Source: Bdellovibrio bacteriovorus
GTDB lineage: Bacteria > Bdellovibrionota > Bdellovibrionia > Bdellovibrionales > Bdellovibrionaceae
NCBI RefSeq assembly: GCF_001592745.1
Contig: NZ_LUKD01000001.1
Span: 503,384-567,383, forward strand
Direction of reading: 5' to 3'
DNA length: 64,000 bases
A model generated the notes under the pieces. It was not told the DNA's origin. It ran no database searches and saw nothing but the letters and a program-made list of their open reading frames with translations. The first letter of the stretch is position 1. Each line of letters begins with the position of its first letter. The position numbers and the translations under genes are program-made. Below, piece by piece: positions 17,924 through 27,151 of the stretch.

Positions 17924-18463
17924 TTACTTTCTGAAGGGCATGCCAAGTGCTTCAAGAAGCGCTCTGCCCTCAGCGTCGTTTTTAGCAGTTGTACAAATAG
18001 TGATGTTCATACCGCGAGTTTTATCAACTTTATCGTAGTTGATCTCAGGGAACACGATTTGTTCTTTCAAGCCCATGTTGTAGTTACCACGGCCGTCGAA
18101 ACCTTTATTTGGCAAACCACGGAAGTCTCTTACGCGAGGAAGTGCCAAAGTGTTCAAACGATCCATGAAAGACCACATTTTTTCTCTTCTCAAAGTTACG
18201 CGAACACCCAATGGGATGCCAGCACGCAATTTGAAGTTAGAGATAGCTTTTTTAGCTTTAGTGATAACAGCTTTTTGACCAGTGATCGCAGTGATCTCGT
18301 CAACAACAGTGTTCAAAATTTTTGGATTTTGAACTGCTTCGCTCAAGCACACGCTTAGAGTGATTTTCTCTAAACGAGGAACTTGCATCACGTTTTTAGC
18401 ACCCAATTGTTTTTGAAGAGCGGGAGCGATCTCTTTTCTGTATTTTGTATGTAAGCGATTCAT
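17924..18463 (-). CDS. rplE: 50S ribosomal protein L5
   Basis: A 179-residue 5S rRNA-binding protein. Motifs: [55 protein letters not shown] and [20 protein letters not shown]. It lies only 11 bp after rplN. In nearly all bacteria rplX (L24) sits between these two genes, and here it does not. Confidence 0.97.
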   Translation of the reverse strand: MNRLHTKYRKEIAPALQKQLGAKNVMQVPRLEKITLSVCLSEAVQNPKILNTVVDEITAITGQKAVITKAKKAISNFKLRAGIPLGVRVTLRREKMWSFMDRLNTLALPRVRDFRGLPNKGFDGRGNYNMGLKEQIVFPEINYDKVDKTRGMNITICTTAKNDAEGRALLEALGMPFRK

Positions 18464-18474
18464 CTCATCACCCC

Positions 18475-18843
18475 TTATAGAACTTCCGGAGCCAAAGATA
18501 CGATCTTAACGAACGACTTAGCTCTCAATTCTCTGGCAACTGGGCCAAAGATACGTGTTCCAATTGGTTCCTTAGAAGCGTTGATAAGAACTGCAGAGTT
18601 ATCATCAAAACGGATGTAAGATCCGTCTGGACGACGAAGTTTTTGCACTGTTCTTACAACAACTGCTTTAGCAACATCACCTTTTTTAACTTTAGCGTTT
18701 GGCAAAGCTTCTTTGATAGAAACAACGATAACATCACCGATAGATGCTACACGGCGTTTTGAACCACCAAGAACCTTTACGCACATAACTTCTTTAGCGC
18801 CAGAGTTGTCAGCTACATTTAGTCTAGTTTGCATTTGAATCAT
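18475..18843 (-). CDS. rplN: 50S ribosomal protein L14
   Basis: A 122-residue protein at the inter-subunit bridge. Starts [19 protein letters not shown] and ends [12 protein letters not shown], full length compared with E. coli. The next gene is rplE, with no rplX between them. Confidence 0.97.
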   Translation of the reverse strand: MIQMQTRLNVADNSGAKEVMCVKVLGGSKRRVASIGDVIVVSIKEALPNAKVKKGDVAKAVVVRTVQKLRRPDGSYIRFDDNSAVLINASKEPIGTRIFGPVARELRAKSFVKIVSLAPEVL

Positions 18844-18854
18844 GACAACTCCCC

Positions 18855-19124
18855 TTACGCCTTAGCCGTTTCAACAACTTCAGCCAAAGTCCAACGCTTA
18901 GTTTTGCTAAGAGGACGAGTTTCACGGATCTTAACGATGTCACCAGTTTTAGCTTGGTTCTTTTCGTCATGAGCCTTGAAAACAGATGTCTTCTTAACGT
19001 ACTTACCGTACTTTGGATGTTTCACCATGCGGTAGATGAGGACAGAGATAGTTTTATCCATCTTGTCACTGATAACTTCACCTACGACTTCAATTTTACG
19101 TCCTCTAGTATTAGTTTCAGTCAT
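18855..19124 (-). CDS. rpsQ: 30S ribosomal protein S17
   Basis: An 89-residue 16S rRNA-binding OB-fold protein. Motifs: [35 protein letters not shown] and [18 protein letters not shown]. It sits 11 bp before rplN. Confidence 0.96.
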   Translation of the reverse strand: MTETNTRGRKIEVVGEVISDKMDKTISVLIYRMVKHPKYGKYVKKTSVFKAHDEKNQAKTGDIVKIRETRPLSKTKRWTLAEVVETAKA

Positions 19125-19133
19125 TCTCTACCT

Positions 19134-19325
19134 CTATCTCGCCACTTTTTTAACAATCGCTGTATTGATTTTAGCGATGTTGCGGCGAAGATTACGAATT
19201 TCAATTGGGTTTGAAAGTTGACCAATTGAATTCTTGATACGTGCTTGGAACAACTCTTCAGAAAGAGCTGCTCTTTTCTTCTTCAATTCAGTTACAGAAA
19301 GATCTTGAATCTCAACGAACTTCAT
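19134..19325 (-). CDS. rpmC: 50S ribosomal protein L29
   Basis: A 63-residue two-helix protein at the exit tunnel rim: LSVTELKKKRAALSEELFQA, then IGQLSNPIEIRNLRRNIAKI. It follows rplP by 4 bp. Confidence 0.94.
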   Translation of the reverse strand: MKFVEIQDLSVTELKKKRAALSEELFQARIKNSIGQLSNPIEIRNLRRNIAKINTAIVKKVAR

Positions 19326-19329
19326 AAAA

Positions 19330-19737
19330 CTACTCCCTCACCAAGAAACGAGTTTTGAAAGGAAGTTTGTGAGCTGCGCGTTCGAAAGCTTCTTTAGCTT
19401 GTTCACGAGTCACACCGTTCATTTCGAAAAGAACTTTTCCAGGAAGAACGCGTGCTACCCACAACTCCGGATTACCTTTACCGCTACCCATACGAGTTTC
19501 AGCAGGTTTCTTAGTTACTGGGATGTTCGGGAACACACGGCACCAGATTTTACCACCACGTTTTACTGAACGTGAGATAGCAATACGACCAGCTTCCAAC
19601 TGACGAGCTGTCAGACGGCCTTCCTCGATAGCTTGAAGACCGTAGTCTCCGAAATCAAGGTTAGAACCTCTGTAAGCAAAACCAGTTGCGCGGCCTACAA
19701 ATTGTTTACGCCATTTTACTCTTTTAGGACTTAACAC
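19330..19737 (-). CDS. rplP: 50S ribosomal protein L16
   Basis: A 135-residue protein near the A site. The family start is (V/M)[12 protein letters not shown], so GTG 19735-19737 is chosen; it has GGAGG with a 6-nt spacer. The alternative TTG at 19752 is less likely. Further motifs: [20 protein letters not shown] and [13 protein letters not shown]. It overlaps the end of rpsC by 14 bp. Confidence 0.95.
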   Translation of the reverse strand: MLSPKRVKWRKQFVGRATGFAYRGSNLDFGDYGLQAIEEGRLTARQLEAGRIAISRSVKRGGKIWCRVFPNIPVTKKPAETRMGSGKGNPELWVARVLPGKVLFEMNGVTREQAKEAFERAAHKLPFKTRFLVRE

Positions 19738-20389
19738 GACCTGCCTCCTCAACTTCGCGAGCAGATAAGATATCGCCTTTATAGATCCATACTTTCATGC
19801 CGATGATTCCGTATGCAGTCAAAGCTTCAGCAGTACCGTAGTCGATATCTGCACGCAATGTATGAAGAGGAACACTCTTCTCATTGTACCACTCTGAACG
19901 AGCAATTTCGGCTCCATCAAGACGTCCTGAAACACGGATCTTGATACCTCTCACGCCGCCTTTGATAGCAGCTGCAATAGCTTTTTTAAGTGCTCTTCTC
20001 CAAGAGATACGTTTCTCAAGTTGTTGAGCAATACTCTCAGCGACGAGCTGAGCATCGAGGTCTGGCTTGCGCACTTCTTGGATGCTCAAGAAAACTTCGT
20101 TGGGTGTAAGTTTTTGAACTTCCGCTTTAAGTGAATCAATACCAGTACCTTTTTTACCAATTACAACACCTGGACGAGCAGTAGAGATGATGATTTTGAT
20201 CTTCTTCGCTGCACGTTCCATTTCAATTTTCGCCACACCCGCGTGCTTAAGCTTATTTTTCAAATATTTTCTTAAGCGGATGTCTTCGTGGAGATTTTCA
20301 AAATATTGGTTACCCTTCGCATACCAGCGAGAGTCCCACGTTCTGATAACACCAACTCTTAGACCAATTGGATTAACCTTTTGTCCCAC
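19724..20389 (-). CDS. rpsC: 30S ribosomal protein S3
   Basis: A 221-residue head protein with a KH RNA-binding domain. Motifs: [20 protein letters not shown], the KH loop [11 protein letters not shown] and the C-terminal [14 protein letters not shown]. The start is GTG (20387-20389), 2 bp after rplV. Confidence 0.97.
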   Translation of the reverse strand: MGQKVNPIGLRVGVIRTWDSRWYAKGNQYFENLHEDIRLRKYLKNKLKHAGVAKIEMERAAKKIKIIISTARPGVVIGKKGTGIDSLKAEVQKLTPNEVFLSIQEVRKPDLDAQLVAESIAQQLEKRISWRRALKKAIAAAIKGGVRGIKIRVSGRLDGAEIARSEWYNEKSVPLHTLRADIDYGTAEALTAYGIIGMKVWIYKGDILSAREVEEAGRVKS

Positions 20390-20391
20390 GA

Positions 20392-20724
20392 CTATTTCTC
20401 CTCGAGTACTACGTTAATGTGGCTGGTCTTCTTGCGAACTCCGAAAGCACGCCCTTGAGCGCGAGGACGGAATCTTTTAAGAACAGGGCCTTGATCAACC
20501 CAGATAGCTTTAACATAAAGATTATCAACATCCATAACCTTTTTGTATTCTGCGTTAGCAACCGCAGATTCGATTAGCTTTTTTACCATACCAGCAGTTT
20601 TCTTATTCAAGAAAGTGAGAGTTTTTACTGCTTCGTTCACGTCTTTACCGCGAACTAGGTCAACAACCAATCTTGCTTTCTGAGCGCCTACTCTTGCATA
20701 TTTCAAGCTTGCTTTAACTTCCAT
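20392..20724 (-). CDS. rplV: 50S ribosomal protein L22
   Basis: A 110-residue exit-tunnel protein. ATG 20722-20724 is chosen because GAGG precedes it with a 6-nt spacer; a TTG two codons upstream is less likely. Motifs: [20 protein letters not shown] and the tunnel hairpin with [11 protein letters not shown]. Confidence 0.95.
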   Translation of the reverse strand: MEVKASLKYARVGAQKARLVVDLVRGKDVNEAVKTLTFLNKKTAGMVKKLIESAVANAEYKKVMDVDNLYVKAIWVDQGPVLKRFRPRAQGRAFGVRKKTSHINVVLEEK

Positions 20725-20736
20725 AATCAACCTCTA

Positions 20737-21027
20737 TTACTTCTTAGCAGCAGCAGGAGCAGCTGCTTTCTTCTCGGCGTGACCTTGGAAAGTTCTTGTT
20801 GGAGCAAACTCACCGAGTTTGTGACCAATCATGTTCTCAGTGATGTAAACTGGAACGAACTTTCTTCCGTTATGAACCGCAAAAGTCAGTCCAATTGTCT
20901 CTGGAAGAATTGTTGAGCGGCGAGACCAAGTTTTAATAACTTTTTTATCATTTTTTTCGATCGCAGTGTCGATCTTCTTTTGAAGATGCAAATCGACGAA
21001 TGGACCTTTTTTAATCGAGCGTGCCAC
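20737..21027 (-). CDS. rpsS: 30S ribosomal protein S19
   Basis: A 96-residue head protein: [38 protein letters not shown] and [15 protein letters not shown], with an Ala-rich end. The start is GTG (21025-21027), with AGGAG 6 nt upstream. Confidence 0.96.
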   Translation of the reverse strand: MARSIKKGPFVDLHLQKKIDTAIEKNDKKVIKTWSRRSTILPETIGLTFAVHNGRKFVPVYITENMIGHKLGEFAPTRTFQGHAEKKAAAPAAAKK

Positions 21028-21036
21028 CTTTTACTC

Positions 21037-21855
21037 CTACTTACGTCTCTTGATAATTGAAGAGTTGGTTCTCTTGTTATTTCTAGTTTTGTAACCCTTA
21101 CAAGGTTGACCCCAAGGAGTTACTGGGTGATGCCCTTTACCAACACCCTCACCACCACCCAATGGATGGTCGACAGGGTTCATGTGCATACCACGAACTG
21201 AAGGACGGATACCTCTCCAACGAGAGCGACCTGCTTTACCAAGATTGATGTTTTCGTTGTCAGTGTTACCAACTTGACCGATTGAAGCTTTGCACACAGA
21301 CAAGATTTGCTTCAATTCGCCAGACGGCATACGTACTTGGCAGTATTGTTCACCTTTACCAGCCAAAGTTGCTGTAGCACCCGCGCCACGGCAAACTTGA
21401 CCACCTTTACCCGGACGCATTTCGATGTTGTGGATCACAGTACCAACTGGGATCGCAGCCAAAGAAAGGCAGTTACCTGGTTTGATGTCGGCTTTATCAG
21501 AAGAAAGAACTGTATCACCTACGTTCAATCCAACTGGAGCGATGATGTACGCCTTAGCGCCATCTACGTAAGAGATAAGAGCGATACGGCAAGTTCTGTT
21601 TGGATCGTACTCGATCGCAACAACTTTTGCTGGAACGTCTACTTTAGTTCTTTTGAAATCAACCAAACGGTATTTTCTCTTATGACCGCCACCTTGGTGA
21701 CGGATAGTGATTTGACCGTGGTTGTTACGAGCAGCTTTATTATGTAGAGGTTCAACTAGAGATTTCTCTGGAGTTGTTTTCGTGATTTCTTTGAAATCGA
21801 AACCAGTCATTCCTCTGCGACCATGAGAGCGTGGGGCAAATGTTTTAATACCCAT
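21037..21855 (-). CDS. rplB: 50S ribosomal protein L2
   Basis: A 272-residue protein needed for subunit association and peptidyl transfer. Motifs: [33 protein letters not shown] and DHPLGGGEG, including the conserved His near the peptidyl transferase centre. It follows rplW by 2 bp. Confidence 0.98.
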   Translation of the reverse strand: MGIKTFAPRSHGRRGMTGFDFKEITKTTPEKSLVEPLHNKAARNNHGQITIRHQGGGHKRKYRLVDFKRTKVDVPAKVVAIEYDPNRTCRIALISYVDGAKAYIIAPVGLNVGDTVLSSDKADIKPGNCLSLAAIPVGTVIHNIEMRPGKGGQVCRGAGATATLAGKGEQYCQVRMPSGELKQILSVCKASIGQVGNTDNENINLGKAGRSRWRGIRPSVRGMHMNPVDHPLGGGEGVGKGHHPVTPWGQPCKGYKTRNNKRTNSSIIKRRK

Positions 21856-21857
21856 CT

Positions 21858-22136
21858 TTATACTCCCTCAAAAAGAGCGATCTTCTCACCTTCAACAAGC
21901 TTAACGTAAGCTTTTTTCCAGTAAGGGACCTTTGTTAATCCGAATTTAGTGTACTTCGAGTGACCGCGGCAAACGCTAGTTCTAACGCTGTCTACTTTCA
22001 CTTTGAAGTTCTTTTCTACCGCAGCTTTGATGTCAGTCTTAGTAGACTTAAGATCTACTTCGAACACATACACGCCAGCAGCGTTGTGATATGTATTTTT
22101 CTCTGTGATAAGAGGAGCTTTAATTACTTGTTTCAT
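21858..22136 (-). CDS. rplW: 50S ribosomal protein L23
   Basis: A 92-residue exit-site protein that contacts trigger factor and SRP. The start chosen is ATG 22134-22136, which overlaps the rplD stop as TAATG and matches the family start ([14 protein letters not shown]); the frame is open a little further upstream. Motif [11 protein letters not shown]. Confidence 0.95.
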   Translation of the reverse strand: MKQVIKAPLITEKNTYHNAAGVYVFEVDLKSTKTDIKAAVEKNFKVKVDSVRTSVCRGHSKYTKFGLTKVPYWKKAYVKLVEGEKIALFEGV

Positions 22137-22765
22137 TACGCTTTCTCCAATGAGCAACGATCTACGATTTTTGCTACAGAGTCTTTTGTGATCACTGCTG
22201 CATCGTATTTCAATAGATCGAATACGTTCAAACCTTCAACTGGGAAGTATTTGAAAGATTGTAAGTTTTTAGAAGCGCGACCGAACTTTTCGTTCACAGC
22301 AGCGTCAACCAAAACAGCTTTTGTTAGACCGAAAGCTTTCAAACGTTTGTTAAGCTCAGCAGTTTTACCTTCAGATTGCATGCTGTCCACGATGAACAAC
22401 TTGCCTTCTTTTTGAAGGTGAGAAAGTGCCATGCTCAAACCTAAACGACGAACTTTTTTAGGTAGAACGAAAGCGTAGCTACGAGGTTGTGGACCGAACA
22501 TAGTACCACCACCAGGCATCAAAGGAGAACGTGAAGAACCTTGACGAGCTCCACCAGTACCTTTTTGTTTGAATGGCTTTTTACCACCGCCAGACACAAG
22601 ACCTTTTGTTTTAGTCATGTGTGTACCTTGACGACGAGCCGCCAATTGCCATTGAACTACAGTGTGAAGAACTTCCTTTTTAACAGGAGCTTCGAACACG
22701 TCAGCAGCCAATTCAACTGATCCAACTTTTTCTTTTTTCCAGTTTAATACGTTTACTGTTGCCAT
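22136..22765 (-). CDS. rplD: 50S ribosomal protein L4
   Basis: A 209-residue protein with a loop into the exit tunnel, GGGKKPFKQKGTGGARQGSS, followed by RSPLMPGGGTMFGP. In E. coli it represses the S10 operon by binding the leader; whether that holds here is unknown. It ends in a one-base overlap with rplW. Confidence 0.97.
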   Translation of the reverse strand: MATVNVLNWKKEKVGSVELAADVFEAPVKKEVLHTVVQWQLAARRQGTHMTKTKGLVSGGGKKPFKQKGTGGARQGSSRSPLMPGGGTMFGPQPRSYAFVLPKKVRRLGLSMALSHLQKEGKLFIVDSMQSEGKTAELNKRLKAFGLTKAVLVDAAVNEKFGRASKNLQSFKYFPVEGLNVFDLLKYDAAVITKDSVAKIVDRCSLEKA

Positions 22766-22766
22766 A

Positions 22767-23435
22767 CTATTCTCTCACCAACTTAACTAAAGTGTTTCTG
22801 GCACCAGGAACAGGACCCTTAACCATAAGAACGTTTTCGTCCGCTAGAACTTGAACGATCTCAACATTTTTTACAGTCACTGTTTCGTTACCCAAATGAC
22901 CAGGGAATTTTTTACCAGGCATTACACGACCCGGCCATGTTCTGTTACCAGAAGAACCCGGACGACGGTGGAATTTAGAACCGTGGGCACCAGGACCACC
23001 GGCAAAGTTCCAACGCTTCATAACACCAGCGAAACCTTTACCTTTAGATTTAGAAGTGATTTTTACGAAATCACCTTTAACCAATGAATCGATAGAGATT
23101 TGCGCACCAACAGTCACGCCTTCAGGGATTGATTGGCGGATTTCTTTTACGAATTGCGCGCCATTTTCAAAACCAGATTTAGCCAAGTGACCTTTTTCTG
23201 CTTTGTTTGAGTTTTTAGCTTTTTTAGGATGGCAAGCTACTTGAATAGCTTCGTAGCCATCAGCTTCGTTAGTTTTGATTTGAGAAACAAACCAAGGCTC
23301 ATAACGAAGAACTGTTACAGGAACTGCCTCACCATTTTCATTGTAAATGGTAGCCATACCTTCTTTGAATGCGAACAGGCCGTTCAGCTTCAGGCCTTGC
23401 TCGTTTGAATTTGTAGTTTGTGTAGTTTCGCTCAC
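22767..23435 (-). CDS. rplC: 50S ribosomal protein L3
   Basis: A 222-residue protein reaching the peptidyl transferase centre. Motifs: KGKGFAGVMKRWNFAGGPGA, HGSKFHRRPGSSGNRTWPGR and MPGKKFPGHLGNETVTVKN. The start is GTG (23433-23435). The 15-20 N-terminal residues (Thr/Asn/Gln-rich) are an extra extension before LNGLFAFKEGM. Confidence 0.97.
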   Translation of the reverse strand: MSETTQTTNSNEQGLKLNGLFAFKEGMATIYNENGEAVPVTVLRYEPWFVSQIKTNEADGYEAIQVACHPKKAKNSNKAEKGHLAKSGFENGAQFVKEIRQSIPEGVTVGAQISIDSLVKGDFVKITSKSKGKGFAGVMKRWNFAGGPGAHGSKFHRRPGSSGNRTWPGRVMPGKKFPGHLGNETVTVKNVEIVQVLADENVLMVKGPVPGARNTLVKLVRE

Positions 23436-23444
23436 TGTTTACTC

Positions 23445-23762
23445 CTAGATTGCTGAAAGTTTGATTTCAACATCAACGCCAGCTGAGAGGTCGAGTTTCA
23501 TGAGCTGATCGACAGTCTGCTGAGTGGGTTCTAAAATATCGAGCATACGCTTGTGTGTTCTCACTTCGAATTGCTCACGAGATTTTTTATCTACGTGAGG
23601 AGAACGCAACACTGTGTAGCGGTTGATACGAGTTGGAAGAGGGATTGGACCCGCAACCTTCGCACCAGTACGACGTGCTGTTTCGACGATTTCTTTCGTC
23701 GATTGATCAAGCAATTTATGATCGAATGCCTTCAATCTGATTCTAATCTTCTGACTTTGCAT
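23445..23762 (-). CDS. rpsJ: 30S ribosomal protein S10
   Basis: A 105-residue protein, first gene of the S10 operon and also the NusE transcription factor partner of NusB/NusG. Motifs: [20 protein letters not shown] and [21 protein letters not shown] consensus promoter lies at 23921-23949, giving a leader of about 150 nt. Confidence 0.98.
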   Translation of the reverse strand: MQSQKIRIRLKAFDHKLLDQSTKEIVETARRTGAKVAGPIPLPTRINRYTVLRSPHVDKKSREQFEVRTHKRMLDILEPTQQTVDQLMKLDLSAGVDVEIKLSAI

Positions 23763-23920
23763 ATGGACACTCTTCTTCTTTTTAAAGTATCGTAATTACT
23801 AGCAAATTTACTAAAATGCGCTTTAACCCCATCGAAAACTTGTCCCGAATTAGCCCTTGCGGCCTGCGATTTCACTCACGCGGGAGGTTTTTTGTAAGTT
23901 GTAGACGCTATGAGTGCGCG

Positions 23921-23949
23921 AGTATGCGCACTGTAAAACCCTTTGTCAA
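23921..23949 (-). promoter_or_regulatory. Sigma-70-type promoter of the S10 operon
   Basis: On the minus strand TTGACA (complement of 23944-23949), a 17-bp spacer and CATACT (complement of 23921-23926). It lies just after the fusA stop (23968). The expected transcription start is near 23914, leaving a leader of about 150 nt before rpsJ. Confidence 0.8.
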
Positions 23950-23967
23950 AGGGAAATTATTAATTTT

Positions 23968-26073
23968 TTAATATCTTCCCATTTTGTGGAGAATTTCGGT
24001 TTTTGCCTTGGCCGGAACCACGGCATATTCCAAAAATTCCATACTGAAACTTGCTCTTCCCTGACTCAGACTGCGCACATTGGTCGCATAACCGAATAGG
24101 TTCGCTAATGGGGCTTCCGCAGAAATCACCTGACCGCCACCGACTTTGGCGTTCATCGTGAGAATTTTTCCACGGCGGGAATTTAAATCCCCCACCACAT
24201 TGCCGACGAATTCATCGGGACAAGTGACTTCTAACTTAAAGATGGGCTCTAGAAGTTCAACAGTCGCACTTTTCACGGCATCACGGAAAGCCAGGGAAGT
24301 AGCCGCTTTAAAGGCCATTTCACTGGAAGCCTCGGGACGCACTTCTACGGAATTTAAAGTCCCCTTAATACCGATCATAGAGTAACTCGCCAGAGGGCCT
24401 ACTTCGGCAGCCTCTTTAAAGCCGTTCTCGACCGCTTTTAAGAAGGGAGCTGTAAATTCTTTAGACACGGAAACTTTGGATACGAACTGAATGCCGTCAT
24501 GTTGAGAAATCGGCTCAATCGTCAAAGAGACTTTCGCGTACTGCTGCTCACCCGCCACTTCACGTTCGTAAACGTGTTCAACTGTAGCTGAAGATGAGAT
24601 GCCTTCGCGATAAGACACCTGAGGGTTACCGACGTTGGCCTGAACTTTATGCTCGCGCAAAAGACGGTCAACAAGGATCTCTAAATGAAGCTCTCCCATG
24701 CCCGACAAAAGAATTTGACCTGTTTCCGGGTCATTTCTTAGACGGCAGGAAGGATCTTCTTTACCCAATTTTTCCAAGCCCTGAAGCATTTTTTCCTGGT
24801 CAGCTGAAGACTTCGCTTCAATCGCCACAGAAATAACAGGTTCAGGGAAAGTGATCGATTCAAGAACGACAGCGTGAGACGTTTCACAAAGAGTGTCTCC
24901 TGTCGCCGTGAATTTAAGACCCACAACTGCGCCGATATCGCCGGCTTTCAAGCTTGTGATCTCTTCACGAGAGTTCGCGTGCATCTTAACTAATTTTTGG
25001 ATGCGTTCTTTTTTCTCTGTGCGCGGATTGAAAAGTTGGTCGCCCACTTTCACTTCGCCAGAGTACACGCGGATGTAAGTCAAAGTTCCAGCAAATGGAT
25101 CATTGGCAATTTTGAAAGCCAACGCTGCGACATTCGCTTCGAAGTCTGTCTTACATACAATTTCTTTTTCTGGTTTTTGCGGATCATGACCCACGATATC
25201 TGGCACTTCAATAGGAGAAGGCAAATAGTCGATCACGCCGTCGAGCAAAGGTTGTACACCTTTGTTTTTGAAAGCCGCCCCACAGAATACTGGGAAAGCT
25301 TTAAGTTCGAGAGTTCCTTTACGAAGAGCGCGCTTCAATTCAGCAACAGTCACTTCTTCGCCATTCAGATACTTCTCTAAAAGTTCGTCTTCAAACTCAA
25401 CGATCTTTTCAATGACTTCTGTACGGAAGCGAGTGACTTCTTCCTTCATGTCATTGGGAACATCGGTAACTTCGAAATGGTCACCCATTCCTGCTTGGTC
25501 CCACATGTAAGCGCGATTTTCTAACAAATCGACAACACCGCGGAAGGTGTCTTCCATGCCGATAGGAACTTGAACAGGAATTGGATTCGCATTGAGCTTA
25601 TCTTTGATTGTCCCGTAAGACATCACAAAGTCAGCACCCACGCGGTCCATTTTATTAACGAAACAAATTCTTGGAACTTTATATTTATCAGCTTGTTTCC
25701 AAACGGTTTCAGACTGAGGCTCAACACCGTTCACACCGTCGAATACGGCAATAGCACCATCAAGGACGCGCAAAGAACGCTCCACTTCAATAGTGAAATC
25801 CACGTGCCCAGGAGTATCGATGATGTTGATTCTATGATCTTTCCAGAACGCCATGGTCGCGGCAGAAGTGATTGTGATACCACGTTCTTGCTCTTGAACC
25901 ATCCAGTCCATGGTAGCATCGCCATCATGAACTTCGCCGATTTTATGACTTTTACCAGTGTAGTAAAGAATGCGTTCGGTAGTGGTCGTTTTACCGGCAT
26001 CGATGTGAGCCATGATGCCGATATTACGAGTATACTTGAGATCAGCTACAACTTTAGGATCTTTAGCTGACAT
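23968..26073 (-). CDS. fusA: Elongation factor G
   Basis: The 701-residue translocase GTPase of protein synthesis. G motifs: [13 protein letters not shown] (P-loop), [10 protein letters not shown] (switch I), DTPGHVDFT (G3) and NKMDRVG (G4). Domains II-V continue to the C-terminus with no gap. It follows rpsG by 9 bp in the str operon, which here lacks an adjacent tuf. Confidence 0.98.
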   Translation of the reverse strand: MSAKDPKVVADLKYTRNIGIMAHIDAGKTTTTERILYYTGKSHKIGEVHDGDATMDWMVQEQERGITITSAATMAFWKDHRINIIDTPGHVDFTIEVERSLRVLDGAIAVFDGVNGVEPQSETVWKQADKYKVPRICFVNKMDRVGADFVMSYGTIKDKLNANPIPVQVPIGMEDTFRGVVDLLENRAYMWDQAGMGDHFEVTDVPNDMKEEVTRFRTEVIEKIVEFEDELLEKYLNGEEVTVAELKRALRKGTLELKAFPVFCGAAFKNKGVQPLLDGVIDYLPSPIEVPDIVGHDPQKPEKEIVCKTDFEANVAALAFKIANDPFAGTLTYIRVYSGEVKVGDQLFNPRTEKKERIQKLVKMHANSREEITSLKAGDIGAVVGLKFTATGDTLCETSHAVVLESITFPEPVISVAIEAKSSADQEKMLQGLEKLGKEDPSCRLRNDPETGQILLSGMGELHLEILVDRLLREHKVQANVGNPQVSYREGISSSATVEHVYEREVAGEQQYAKVSLTIEPISQHDGIQFVSKVSVSKEFTAPFLKAVENGFKEAAEVGPLASYSMIGIKGTLNSVEVRPEASSEMAFKAATSLAFRDAVKSATVELLEPIFKLEVTCPDEFVGNVVGDLNSRRGKILTMNAKVGGGQVISAEAPLANLFGYATNVRSLSQGRASFSMEFLEYAVVPAKAKTEILHKMGRY

Positions 26074-26082
26074 GTAAACAGA

Positions 26083-26556
26083 TTACCAATTGTAGTGAGA
26101 GAAAGCCTTATTTGCTTCAGCCATACGGTGAACATCGTCTTTCTTCTTAATAGAGTTACCTCTATTGTTGTAAGCATCAACGAATTCGCCAGCCAAGCGC
26201 TTAGCCATATCTTTTTCACCGCGCTCGCGAGAGTACTCAACTAACCATCTCATTGCTAGTGCCAAGCGACGAGAAGGACGTACGTCTACAGGAACTTGGT
26301 AAGTCGCTCCACCAACACGGCGAGAACGAACTTCGATAGAAGGCTTTACGTTTTCAAGAGCTTTTTTGAAGATGTTCATTGGCTCTTCGCCTTGAATTTT
26401 ACCTTCAAGCTCTTTCAATGCTCCGTAGAAAAGCTTCTGTGCAGTAGCTTTTTTACCTTGGATCATCATTTTGTTAACGAATTTAGCAATTACTAGATCC
26501 TTGAAAACCGGATCTGGAATAATTTCTCTTTTAAAGGTCTTTTTACGACGTGACAT
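26083..26556 (-). CDS. rpsG: 30S ribosomal protein S7
   Basis: A 157-residue head protein contacting E-site tRNA. Motifs: [36 protein letters not shown] segment and [13 protein letters not shown] helix (here [18 protein letters not shown]). It lies 10 bp after rpsL. Confidence 0.97.
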   Translation of the reverse strand: MSRRKKTFKREIIPDPVFKDLVIAKFVNKMMIQGKKATAQKLFYGALKELEGKIQGEEPMNIFKKALENVKPSIEVRSRRVGGATYQVPVDVRPSRRLALAMRWLVEYSRERGEKDMAKRLAGEFVDAYNNRGNSIKKKDDVHRMAEANKAFSHYNW

Positions 26557-26566
26557 TTCTCAATCC

Positions 26567-26941
26567 TTATTTCTTAGGTCTCTTAGTACCGTATTTAGAG
26601 CGAGAACGCAGACGACCGTTCACACCTTGAAGATCCAATACACCGCGTACGATATGGTAACGAACGCCCGGCAAGTCCTTCACACGACCACCACGGATCA
26701 AGACAACGCTGTGCTCTTGAAGGTTGTGACCGATACCTGGGATGTAAGAGATAACTTCGAAACCATTAGAAAGACGTACTTTTGCTACTTTACGAAGAGC
26801 TGAGTTCGGCTTCTTTGGAGTCGTTGTATAAACACGTGTACAAACGCCACGACGTTGAGGACATGAAACCAACGCAGGTGACTTTGTTTGGTTCTTTTGA
26901 ACTTTACGCTCACTTTTGATGAGCTGGTTAATAGTAGGCAC
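26567..26941 (-). CDS. rpsL: 30S ribosomal protein S12
   Basis: A 124-residue decoding-centre protein, full family length from GTG 26939-26941, which is preceded by AAGGGG with a 7-nt spacer; the frame opens upstream, but the family start is (M)PTINQLI. The loop [12 protein letters not shown] keeps Lys43, so no classical streptomycin-resistance change is present. It is the first gene of the str operon. Confidence 0.97.
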   Translation of the reverse strand: MPTINQLIKSERKVQKNQTKSPALVSCPQRRGVCTRVYTTTPKKPNSALRKVAKVRLSNGFEVISYIPGIGHNLQEHSVVLIRGGRVKDLPGVRYHIVRGVLDLQGVNGRLRSRSKYGTKRPKK

Positions 26942-26970
26942 TTTAAAACCCCTTAAACGATTTTTCAATA

Positions 26971-27040
26971 CTCCGACGAGTCGGAGTGCAGATCTAATCC
27001 AAGACGCTGGAACTTACATTGCCAAAAGCGCCCTGGTCAA
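26971..27040 (-). promoter_or_regulatory. Promoter and leader hairpin of the str operon (rpsL-rpsG-fusA)
   Basis: On the minus strand TTGACC (complement of 27035-27040), a 17-bp spacer and a weak GTAAGT -10 (complement of 27012-27017). Downstream in the leader, CTCCGA/TCGGAG (26971-26986) forms a 6-bp hairpin before the rpsL SD. The -10 is poor, so the exact site is unsure. Confidence 0.5.
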
Positions 27041-27109
27041 GACTTTGTTGTTATTTTTATAGTCCAAAAAGTGGTGTGAGCTCCGCTTTTTGATCTTTTT
27101 ACACTTTGT

Positions 27110-27139
27110 CCCAGGAGCCGACCTAAATCGGCGCCCGGG
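27110..27139 (-). terminator. GC-rich hairpin after rpoC
   Basis: Arms 27110-27121 and 27128-27139 pair at 11 of 12 positions on the minus strand (one G-U pair, one mismatch) around a 6-nt loop. It is 12 bp after the rpoC stop. No U-tract follows, so termination may need Rho, or the stem may protect the 3' end. Confidence 0.5.
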
Positions 27140-27151
27140 TTTCTTTAGTTA

